A DNA stretch of 64,000 nucleotides from Earliella scabrosa (lineage: Eukaryota > Basidiomycota > Agaricomycetes > Polyporales > Polyporaceae): NCBI GenBank assembly GCA_022605405.1, contig JABYQQ010000013.1, forward strand, positions 1,302,001 through 1,366,000, in the 5' to 3' direction. Below are positions 35,665-45,361 of the stretch, piece by piece (position 1 is the stretch's first letter; each line of letters starts with the position of its first letter). Under the pieces are notes generated by a model that saw nothing but the letters and a program-made list of their open reading frames with translations, was not told the DNA's origin and ran no database searches. The position numbers and the translations under genes were made by a program.

Positions 35665-37664
35665 GACTGCAGAGGACCACGCACCGTTTACCCTACACCC
35701 GCCTCGTCTGAGGTGCGCTGCGTACGGACGGCACTAGTTGGCGTTTCAGTATGCTCGCAACCGGCCGATGAGTGCGTCACGTTAAGTGAGATAGAATTCG
35801 ATAGAGAACGATGCCGATCATTGCACGAGTACATATACATATAGTACTTTGGATGTTCACCGTCGCCGACATGCTGTGCATTCAGGGTTACGTCCTCGGG
35901 ATCGGTGCCACTTGGCCGCGCTTGGGTGGAAGTCGTGCGTCGGGCAGGGAGGACCGTCGCGCCATGTCTCAGTCCGACGCTCGCGAGTCGCGTCCAAGTC
36001 CGAAGTCAGTGTCGGATCAGTCGCATCATGTGTCCGCGGCCGCGGCGGCCTCCGTGTAAATTGTAATGCTGAGCTTCTTGCGGCTATGCACAAGCGAATG
36101 CACGGGAAGCCAAACATCCATATGGCATAGTGAACTCGATTTGGAGAAGGGTTTGAAGCACTTACGAGTGTGTAATGAGGGCACCGGATGGCGATGGTGT
36201 GTGTATCGGCCACTGTCCGCCTTGACGAGAACGAACTGAGCTGAGCGCGCAACAACACAGGCTATGAGATGTTTTGACACGCTTGACAGAGAGACGTCAC
36301 ACAATGCGCATGTGGCGCACACGGCCTGGCGTCGTGCGTCATGAGTTGCCTATATATAGATAAGTGAGACCTCTTGAGACCTGTGCGGAGAGGAGGTCCA
36401 AGAGCATACAAGACAAGGAAGAGAACATACGGCTACTGGTCAAGCGTAGCTTGAAGGATTCATAACGAGAGCCGCGTAACGAGGTTACTTACTGTCCATA
36501 GGCCCATGCGCAACGGGTGGCCGGGTGGGAAAAAGAGTAAGAATAGAGCCGTTAGAGTTGCCGGCGACGGCAAACTGACAAGACATAGTTGGTGGTCGCC
36601 CAGGTGATGCCAATAACACACGGGCATGCTGAGGACGTATGTTCGGGGATACGGAAGGCATGTTCGGGGGTGCGAAGTGTGCGCATGCTGGATGAGAAGA
36701 ACGACTGCGCTTTGCGGGACTTTTAGTTGCTACTGGCGTGAAACAACATGAACAAGGCCATCGCGGAGCAGCTCCTAAGCAGTTAGTTTTCTCAGTGAGT
36801 AAGTATGTAGATGGCAGTTGATCGGTGTCCAGAGCTCACTGGGTGATAGACCTCGCGTGACCTGCGACTTACTAGAGTCGGTTGAGTACAACCAAGGTCC
36901 AAGGAGCTGCACTAGGGGCTGATCTGCTTGAGCGACAAGAGAACTGTTAGTCGCCGAGAGAAGGGCTGGCCTCAAGCGCATGTTCGGCGGACTATGATTG
37001 GAGACAGCTCCGGCATCACAAGAGCTGTGGGCCGCTTGGCCGTGCTCACGGCGGGTCCACTGATGGTGTCGAGAGCGTCGTCGCTGTCGTGTGCATCGCG
37101 GACGCGCTGGCGAGCTCTGGAGAGTCTGAGGGAATGGACAGGCGGGGAAGACGCGTACGGTGTGCTTGTGCTGGGCACGAGCGCCCTGATCGACTGGCTG
37201 GAGGGAAGAGGAGCGAAGAGCCCGCCGAAGAGGGATCCTCGGCAGATCCGGCAGGCGCATTGGCGTTCCCACGGAGTGGTTGTCTGTCGGGTCGTGTTGC
37301 GGGCGCTGCAGGCCTCAACCATCGTCGTCTCCGCGCTCCTCTCCCCAGTCTCTCTTTCTCTCCTCCCGCCATCTCGCCCCCGCCCCGAGCCGTGCTCGTT
37401 CCTCCCCCGTCCCCGGCGACGGTCGCACGGTCTCACGCAGCGTGTCGTAATACTCCCTCCTGCAGATTCAAGATCCACATCCTCCGAGTCCGACTGACAG
37501 CCGCTCCGTAAGTCCATCCCACCACATCCCGATCTCCCATCCCTTTTCGCCTTCCGGGGCTGACTTTCCTTCTTTCTCTTCACCTTGCGTGGTCACACAA
37601 AACACCTCGCGTTCCCCGTCTTTTCGCTCCTTGCCCACCCTTGTCGCTCCTTCCTGTCCGCACC
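35665..37664. other. Intergenic region and promoter of the membrane GH5_9 gene
   Basis: Two kilobases without a supported gene. An A/T tract TATATATAGA lies near 36351-36360, but no gene follows it closely. From about 37320 the plus strand becomes rich in C and T, as in leaders of highly expressed fungal genes, up to the start at 37665. Open frames on the minus strand (36775-37272, 36972-37583) have no motif. Confidence 0.5.
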
Positions 37665-40436
37665 ATGTCGTCTGCAGAGCGGACCGACGCCATGTCCTAC
37701 CAACCCGTCAACACCAACACCAATCCTTACGCGTCAACAAGCGATGGCCGTAACACGCAGTACTACACGCCCGAGACCGAGCACCTCCAGCTCCACGACG
37801 ACCTCCCTGCGGGTGCTGCAGCACCCCGCTTCATGGGTCACGCTACTGACGAGGCCAACCGTGCGTCGTTTGCCTCCTCGCTGCCAACCCTACGAGGAGG
37901 TGACGACTACAACAACTCATCGTATGCTCTGAACGATGTCAACAAGCCTGGCTTTTACGGTGTCAACTACAACGACTCCGACCTAAACACCTCCCAAGCC
38001 AACTACCCCAAGGATTCCTATGGCGGCTCCCCCTACCTCAACGAGAAGTCTGCCTATGGCGCCAAGCGTTCACGCAAGAAGGCGATCATCATTGGCTCCC
38101 TCGTCGCGCTTGCCGTGATCATCGGTGCCGTCGTTGCTGTCTACTTCGCTATCATCAAGCCAAAGCAGGACAACAACGGTACTACTGGCAACTCCTCCAG
38201 CGGCGATGGCAAGAGCGGCAACGACAACAGTAGCGGCAACGACAGCGGCAACGGTGGTGGCACTAAGAACAACATCCTCATCTCCGGCGGCGATGGCAGC
38301 ACTGTCACGATGGATGACGGGTCGACGTTCACGTACAAGAACAGCCACGGCGGTACCTGGTACTACGACCCCGAGAACCCCTTCCACAGCGGTGCGCGTC
38401 CACAGGCATGGACACCAGCATTGAACGAGACGTTCAAGTACGGCGAAGACATCATCTATGGGTTCGTGTGGTCCGATACTCGAAACAGTTGCAGTGACTG
38501 ACGGCCTGGGTCCAGCGTCAACCTTGGTGGATGGCTCCTCACGGAACCGGTACGTGTCGTGCTATCTGTCAGCTACATTGAACTCTGCACTGACAGACCG
38601 TGTCCGCGCGTAGTTCATGTAAGTTGTTGCTGTCGCTGGCTGCTATGGCGTCGTCGCTCATGTCCGCGTCAGTGTCCCTGGCCTGTACGAGAAATACGTT
38701 AACTCGTCTAGCCCGGCTTTCGACGAATGGGATCTGTCCGAGCGCATGGCTGCTGACACCGCCAACGGTGGTCTCAACCAGCTCGAAGAGCACTACAAGA
38801 CTTTCATTGTGAGCCTAGAGCGATGTTCTATCGTGCTGATCCTCACACGTTGCGCAGACCGAGAAGGACTTCGCGGACATTGCCGCTGCCGGCCTCAACT
38901 TCGTTCGCATTCCGATCGGCTACTGGGCAATTGAGACTCGTGAAAATGAGCCTTTCCTCGCGAAGGTTTCATGGACGTACGTTCACGGGACATCTCCCTC
39001 CTTGTTCGTCACACTCACGCAACGACCACCGCAGTTACCTTCTGAAGGCTATCGAGTGGGCTCGCAAGTATGGTCTCCGTGTTAACCTCGACTTGCACGC
39101 ACTCCCCGGCTCTCAGAATGGTTGGAACCACTCTGGACGTCTCGGTCAGATCAACGTCCTCTACGGCCCTATGGGTATCGCGAATGCACAGCGTTCTCTT
39201 GACTACATCCGCATCATCGCGGAGTTCATCTCTCAGCCTGAATACCGAGATGTCGTTGTGATGTTTGGTATCACCAACGAGCCATTTGGTCCCACCATCG
39301 GCGACGATGCCATCTTCCGATTGTAGGTACATCTCGCTTTCGTGCGGCCATCTGGTACTGATGACCGTCGTAGCTCTCAAGAGGCCTACAACGTCGTTCG
39401 TTTGGCTTCTGGCACCGGTGAGGGCAACGGTCCTTGGGTGGTCTTCCACGATGCTTTCCTCGGTCTGAGCAAGTGGGGCGGCTATATGCCCAACGGCGAC
39501 CGTCTCCAGCTGGACATCCATCGCTACCTCTGCTTCGACGGACAGTCTCCGGACACATACTCGGAGCGTATCCAGAACGGTGGCCAGACTTGCAACGCCT
39601 GGGGCAGGGACCAGAATGCCTCGATGAGCAACTTCGGTATGACCCACGTCGGCGAGTGGAGTTTGGGCATCAATGACTGCGGCCAGTGGCTCAACGGCGT
39701 CAACCTCGGCGCTCGTTACGATGGCACGTTCAACGGTGGCGGTAACTTCCCTGTTACTGGCGACTGCATGGAGTACCTCAACTTCGACTTGTGGGACGAC
39801 CAATGGAAGGCGGACATGAAGCAGTACGCTCTGCAGAGCATGTCTGCACTCCAGGTAGGTTCCATGCCTTCCAGCATCGACAGGGTCATGCTCATCTGTG
39901 CCTTACAGAACTGGTTCTTCTGGACCTGGAAGATCGGCGATTCAATTGTCACGAAGAAGCCCACTTCGCCTGCGTGGTCGTACTCGCTTGGTCTTAAGGA
40001 AGGCTGGATGCCGCAAGATCCCCGTGAGGCACTGGGCGCCTGCCCCGACGAGGCTCCCTTCACTGGACCCTTCCAGCCATGGCAGACCGGTGGCGTCGGT
40101 GCGGGCGATATTCCCCAGTCGTTCCTCGACGAGTTCTCGTGGCCTCCAACTACGCTCAAGAATGTGGCCGACCTCGCTGCCGCACCTCAGTACACACAGA
40201 CGGGTGCCCTCGTTACCCTTCCTGGGCCCACGGTCACGGCGACTGGCGTCACAGTCGGCAACGGCTGGAACAACCCATCGGACACCGCGCTTATGTGGGT
40301 GCCGGTTCAGTCCTGCGCTTACCTCGACCCATGGATTGGCCCGACCGGTTCGCCCCCTGCTTGTGCCGCCGGTGTCGCGCGTCGCGAAGCTGCGCCTTTC
40401 GCACAGCCCACGCCGCCGCCCTCACCTTCGCGGTAA
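37665..40436 (+). CDS. GH5_9 exo-beta-1,3-glucanase, type II membrane protein
   Basis: The first 139 residues are Asn/Tyr/Ser-rich and cytosolic in prediction; a basic KRSRKK patch precedes one membrane helix at about residues 140-164 ([20 protein letters not shown]). An Asn/Gly/Ser-rich stalk with possible N-glycosylation sites follows. The catalytic domain starts at [11 protein letters not shown] and includes [51 protein letters not shown] with the acid/base glutamate, [10 protein letters not shown] and [13 protein letters not shown] with the nucleophile glutamate. FFWTWKIG follows. This matches the ExgD-type fungal enzymes that trim cell-wall beta-1,3-glucan at the plasma membrane. Five or six short introns are present. 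The start at 37665 sits in CACCATGTC, a strong context. Confidence 0.95.
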
Positions 40437-41000
40437 GCGCGTGAGGCGTAGGTGGGATGGGTTTGGAGGATCTGCCGCTGCTCATTTTGGACACACGTCA
40501 CGACTCGCATCTCGCATCCTGCATCCTGTATTCGACACCCTGCATCTCCTTAAGAGGGGTGCGCGTACACCTTCTTGTACACTGCCACGTTCCCGGGAGA
40601 CGGGCACCGGGGCTGGGCTGCCCCGCCTTGGTGGTGATGACGGACGGACATTGGTATCTCTCTGGACTGACTCTCTTGCGATTGTTGCTAAATAGTAGTA
40701 GGTACTTTACGGTACACGCACTCGGTCTACTTATTTCACCTGCCGTAGTGAATATTCACGGACTTTCTGGCCTCGGACTTTAGCGGTTGCCCGCACCGCA
40801 CGCACACACACACACTCGTCCCACTCCACACACACTCGTTTTGACGGTCCAATCGATGAATGGTGAAAATAATGGTACATATCGTACAGCGCGCTCGAGG
40901 CTGGTCGTACACGTGGGCAGGTGTGGGGGACGGTAGTACATGAAGCAGACGGGCAACGTACATTGGACAGCCAGTGGGTTCGTTCTCCTGCGACTAGAAT
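40437..41000. other. Convergent 3' intergenic region with a CA repeat
   Basis: This gap separates the stops of two convergent genes. It contains a short cytosine-adenine microsatellite at about 40800-40814. No gene or RNA was seen. Confidence 0.6.
40800..40814. repeat. CA dinucleotide microsatellite
   Basis: About seven CA units stand in a row, followed by a further CA-rich stretch up to about 40838. It lies in untranslated sequence. Confidence 0.7.
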
Positions 41001-41384
41001 TCAGTGCTCCCCGAGCGTGGTCGCATAGCGGTCCTCGAGATCCTCCTGGCCGCCGAACCCGCCCTCGAAGTCCCTGTCGAGCTCGTGTTTGGGCGGAGCC
41101 GCGGCGGCGCCGGCAGTGCTCGCGTCCTTCTTGGCGAGCTCGTCGCGGATGGCTTGGAGCTGCTCTTGCTCCTGAACGTTCACAGGATGTCGTCGTGATC
41201 AGTCTGGGCGGACGGCGGGTGGCGGCCGTTGGCGGCAGTGCGCACCTTGGACCGCGCGTATTGCGCCTCGGACGCTTGCTCTCTCGTCTTCCAAGCCGGA
41301 TCCTGCGGTACGCGCTGTCACTGCTGATGGGTGACGGTGGGAGGTTGAGCGGGTGCTCACTTCTGCAGTCTTGCCGGAGGACAT
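41001..41384 (-). CDS. Small ATPase-inhibitor (IF1)-like protein
   Basis: Three exons give about 87 residues. MSSGKTAE ends at a GTGAGC donor; exon two reads RVPQDPAWKTREQASEAQ and YARSK; exon three starts EQEQLQAIRDELAKKD and ends DRYATTLGEH at 41001. The segment from REQASEAQYARSK to QLQAIRDEL has the spacing of the minimal inhibitory helix of mitochondrial F1-ATPase inhibitors (pattern ExAsExxYxR..E.EQL..LR..L), with a predicted coiled helix. However, the protein lacks an obvious mitochondrial presequence and has an acidic C-terminal tail, so it could be an unrelated helical protein. Reading through the second donor would give an alternative 50-residue product. It diverges from the kinase gene across 262 bp. 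Confidence 0.45.
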
Positions 41385-41646
41385 GGTGGTTGGGGTGTGA
41401 GATGGGTTTGTGCAGGTGGACTTGGCAGCGGGCTCGAGCAGGATGTGGACTCGCCGGATTCGAACGCATACGTCATCGTGCTTCCGCATTTGGTTGAGCC
41501 TGCGTACGCCGTACTCAGAGGCCTCTCTGCAGCAACCTCGACGCGTCGACGCCTCTTGGTCTGCATCGCCTTGGTATATATCGGCGTACCTATTCTTCTA
41601 GATACGCGATCAATATTCTCACTACACACACCAGTACCAGTCAGTC
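41385..41646. promoter_or_regulatory. Divergent promoter between IF1-like and CK1-like genes
   Basis: Only 262 bp separate the two opposite start codons. A TATATA tract at 41575-41580 is placed 67-72 bp upstream of the kinase start and is the likely core element on the plus side. No such element is obvious on the minus side. Confidence 0.5.
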
Positions 41647-43039
41647 ATGTCTCAGGCCGCGAACTCTGTGACCTTGGTCTATGCGCCCAAGTGGCATATT
41701 GGTCATGGTGGTTTTGTGAGTCCACTTTGATCGATATTCCGCGCTATGAATTCATATTGAACTTAGGACGCGTATAGGCACATGTATTCAAAGCACAGGA
41801 GCAGAGCACCGGCAAGAAGTTTGCTCTGAAAGTATCCCGGGGATCACTCAGAGTCAAAAGACCCGTCCTTCGTCACGAAGCGAGGGTCATTTTGCTGCTA
41901 CGAGACCATCCTTCGTTTCCTAAGCTCGTGGGACACTGGCGTGCTCCTCACCTTGAGTATATGGCGGTGGAGCTCCTTGGACCTAATCTGAGGGACAAGC
42001 TCACACGTGGGCACGCTTTGCAATCAGCGAGAACCATACTATGGCAAGGATAGGGAGCAACTGGTACGTTCATTCTGCGGCAAATTGGGGACACTTACTA
42101 ATCCATCGAGTCCCATACTCAGTTCGACGCCTTGGGGCATCTTGCGGCGCATAAGATCGTTCACCGAGACATGAAACCAGATAACATACTCCTCAGCTTC
42201 GCAGATCCCGCTCGCATCGTCCTCATCGACTTTGGGATCGCCCGGCACTATGCTCCCGAGAGCAAGGATGCAGCCGACATGGATGACTCGACGCCGCTTG
42301 TTGTGGAGCCGCAGGGGACGGTATCGTGCCAGTGCAGCTTGCGAGCGCACAAAGATCTCGGTGAGCTCAAGTTGTCGACACTTTGTCGAATTGCTGGACT
42401 GGCGATATCTCTAGATCCCGGCCCTGAGGATGATATGGAGTCCGTTGCATATGTCCTCTTACTTCTCTGCTTAGGAGAACTCCCCTGGCGCTGGCAGCGC
42501 TGCCGCGCTGCAACGGTCCAACGACATACGAGCGGCCTGCGAAAATGGCGAGGCGCATGTACTCTGCTAAGGTGGCGTTCACCGGTGAGAGCCTTCCTAT
42601 CGAAGTGCCCGAGGAGTACTCGGATGTCTTGGGTAATTCAAGGACTGTGAAGCGACCGGAATGTCCTGCGGCAGTTGTCCGGTTACGTGCGCGCTTTCAG
42701 CAGCTTGTCGCCCGCCTTCAGCAAGACGAAGATGAGCGGAGTCCTCCAGACTGGACTCTCAAAGATGCTGTCCTTCAGCCCGCTGACACTGACGAAGATG
42801 CGGAACCGCCTAGAGAGGGAGTCCAAGGAGGCGCAATGGAGGGTTTCGGTGGAGCTGCAGACGAGAACAAGGAGAAGTCCTGGTACACGGATAGTTATTA
42901 TGGATATGACAACGAAGCGTGGCCGCATCATCACGAGCGCCCTGATACCCTGACTCTACCCCCAGACGAGACCGAGTTGTTAGATGGACAGGTACCATTG
43001 CTTGGGGAGGTGCGCTACGTGTGGGACCACGACGTGTAA
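41647..43039 (+). CDS. CK1-like protein kinase, divergent
   Basis: The protein starts MSQAANSVTLVYAPKW and has a glycine loop IGHGGFAHVFKA across the first intron, the ATP lysine in FALKVSR, the catalytic loop KIVHRDMKPDNILL and IDFGIAR with the metal-binding aspartate, and a CK1-type helix in EDDMESVAYVLLLLCLGELPW. Basidiomycetes carry many such CK1-like kinases. Two places need unusual splicing: near 42015-42060 either a 47-base intron (GTGGGC to GATAG, giving LTREQLFDALGHL) or a frameshift, and near 42513-42568 a 56-base intron with a weak donor (GTCCAA) that joins RCRAAT to VAFTGESLPIEVPEEY. The C-terminal 110 residues are acidic and disordered. Catalytic residues are present, so activity is possible, but decay cannot be excluded. 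Confidence 0.7.
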
Positions 43040-43343
43040 TGGCCCACCAAGCAGCATCCGAGATGCCTTGGACTTGGGCTGTCTCTGGGATTTAAGTACC
43101 TTGACCTAACGTTTACTTACTGGGATCTGCAGGCAGCTTCAGAGCTGCGAGCGATAGATTGATTGGAAGAAAAAGGGTGGTCTCTCATCGGCTGGGTACG
43201 AGACTACATAGGTTCGAGGGCACGCCGCACGTACTATAGACCACTACTTATGTTCCTTAGATCCGACGAGCGCTACGCGCAATCAACGAACTTCGAACGC
43301 GGACTCCCGGGCCACCGCAGTGCTTCCCGCTCCTACCATAATC

Positions 43344-44969
43344 ATGGACGTCGTGCGCAACTCTATCGAGTGTTTCCTGGACGACCACCCATATGATGGC
43401 ATATTCATGTTCCTGACTGTGCCGCGCCTGGAACGGAGCCTCGACATGACGTTCGAGGAGTTGTGTCAGGAAGCGCAAGACGAACATCATGCTCGGTATT
43501 GTTCTTGCAACAGGACAATCTCCTGCGCATTCATAACCACACGCAACTGGGTAATGGTACCTGAAGATCGCACGCTCGTGGACGCGGTCCCTGCTGTCAT
43601 GAAAGGACGAGTCATACCTCAGGTGCAGGATGTTCCTTCAAAACTGTTCCGGCACATCGTGTTCTCCGTTCGAGACATCATCCGTATGTCGTTCTGCCCT
43701 TGTTTCGATCATATTTCTGACGATATAGTCAGCCTCATCCTGCACACCGCTCAAACTGGTGGAGCAATACATATATGTTCCCAGTGCAGGCACACTTGTG
43801 AGTCTAGATGATCACGTTCTACCTACTCTCGCTGATGTTTTGAGTAGCGATTGCCTTCACCCAGCGACACCTCGTTCGTCGCGCTCCGTGACGGATGTCT
43901 CATTGTTGACAAAACCCGCCACGCCTACTGTTTAGGTAGCAAACCCCATATCGTCGAGGTCATACTGCGCCCGACCGGGTACGGTAAATCAACCTTCATC
44001 TCCATGCTGGCCGACCTGCAAGATCTCCGGCCTGATAACGAGCGGACCATCCCGCCGACCATCCGAACCTTGTTCGCCAAAGAGTCCATCTTTAGACCAT
44101 CCTCAAGCATGGTGCTGCTCTTGGACCTTGCGATACTTGACGTTGGTCGTCTGGCGGAATCACTTCAGGACCTTGTGAGGACATCCGTCATCGCTTTTGC
44201 AAGAAAGTACGACACGGAGCTCCAGGAAGATATGGATCTACTTCGCAATGTTGCACCAACTCGAGCGCTCTCTCTTGTTGCTGTGAGTCAGTCGTGGTGC
44301 ACACGATGTGGACAAGAAACCCACTCACATGGTCTATCGTAGGGTACTTGCCTCGAACGAGGATACGAATTATTTCTCGGGATCGACAATTACACCGCAC
44401 CGTACGAGCGGTGTCCAGAGCAGCAATGGGAAGATATCACAGAGCTTCTCAACCGCCACCTGTACAAGCTCATACGTGCGCTCCTCCGGAACAAGCGGCT
44501 CACTCGCGCGCTCTTCGTCGGGAATTCCACGACTGCTGCTCGCGCGTCCCGCTGGGGCCGTCGACGGACGTTTTCCAAACGGGGTCCGTCCGGCTTCGTC
44601 GATCAAGTCAGAGAAGAGTCTGACGGGGAGGACTTCGACTCGCTGCACCGAGTACCGTTCACGGGCGCGCTCAGCGACATGGTCGCCGATAGGTCAATCG
44701 CGCAGCCCAGATTCCAGGACGTGATGGGCATGACCGAAAAGGAGATCCGAGCCTTAGGACAAGTTTGTCTCGGAAGCGGGGATAGACTATGGGATGCTGT
44801 CCAAAGCACCTTGAGGCCGACCACGTACGAGGGCCCACTCTGGGTTGATGTGGGTGTCCCCATACTGCCGATATATGCGTTCACGGATGTCTTCGCTCGG
44901 CTTCGTCACTTGCTTGGCAAGCCGAACGACGACAGAGTTACTCTACGTGCAGATGTTGATGAACGTTAA
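43344..44969 (+). CDS. AAA-ATPase-like (PF09820-type) protein, copy 1
   Basis: Four exons give about 490 residues, paralogous to the gene at 56907-58535. The N-terminal domain (MDVVRNSIECFLDDHP, FEELCQEAQDEH, CAFITTRNWVMVPEDRTL) contains a CSCN cysteine pair. A micro-exon near 43727-43796 encodes PSSCTPLKLVEQYIYVPSAG. The ATPase part starts SFVALRDGCLIVDKTR, then VILRPTGYGKSTFISML, the P-loop variant RPxGYGKST typical of PF09820, then MVLLLDLAILDVG and FLGIDNYTAPYE, in the place of the family's IDEYDxP motif but with Asn instead of Glu. Near the C terminus, DVMGMTEKEIRALGQV resembles the GFTEEEV segment of the family. I see no clear nuclease motif. Function in fungi is unknown. The gene lies 305 bp downstream of the kinase on the same strand. 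Confidence 0.8.
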
Positions 44970-45361
44970 TCATCGCCACCCAATTCTGTCTCTCCCTCCA
45001 TGAATGAAAGTATTGGTGCATTGTTTGATGCGCCCCATTGCTCGCGTGAACCAGCATGTACCGAGCAAATGCTTCTTCACCATTTGGACTCTGTCTATGA
45101 ACAATTTCCTGTAGGGTCCGATCCTAGTACACAACCGTACAGTGATTCGTGGTTGAAGCACACGCTCGTAGATCTAAAGAGTGCGCCCGGTGACGCTCAC
45201 ACTCGATCGACCAAGGGAGATCGAGAGAAGATTACAGCCTGAATGGGGAACGACTATGAACGTGATTGCGATACAACATGACAGCAGGACGCGCGATATC
45301 CGATAGCATGTGGTGGTATATAGGAACAGGGATTGATGAGTAGTAAGAGCAGCAGTCCATA
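44970..45361. other. Convergent 3' intergenic region
   Basis: About 390 bp between the stops of the AAA-ATPase-like gene and VID21. No feature seen. Confidence 0.6.

Noticed and set aside
36345..36365. TATATATAGA as the promoter of a gene at 36400-36800
   Set aside because: No coding frame with a convincing start follows within 400 bp on either strand.
43160..43340. Frame beginning EEKGWSLIGWVRDYIG as an extra exon of the AAA-ATPase-like gene
   Set aside because: Copy 2 has no counterpart and starts at the equivalent of position 43344.
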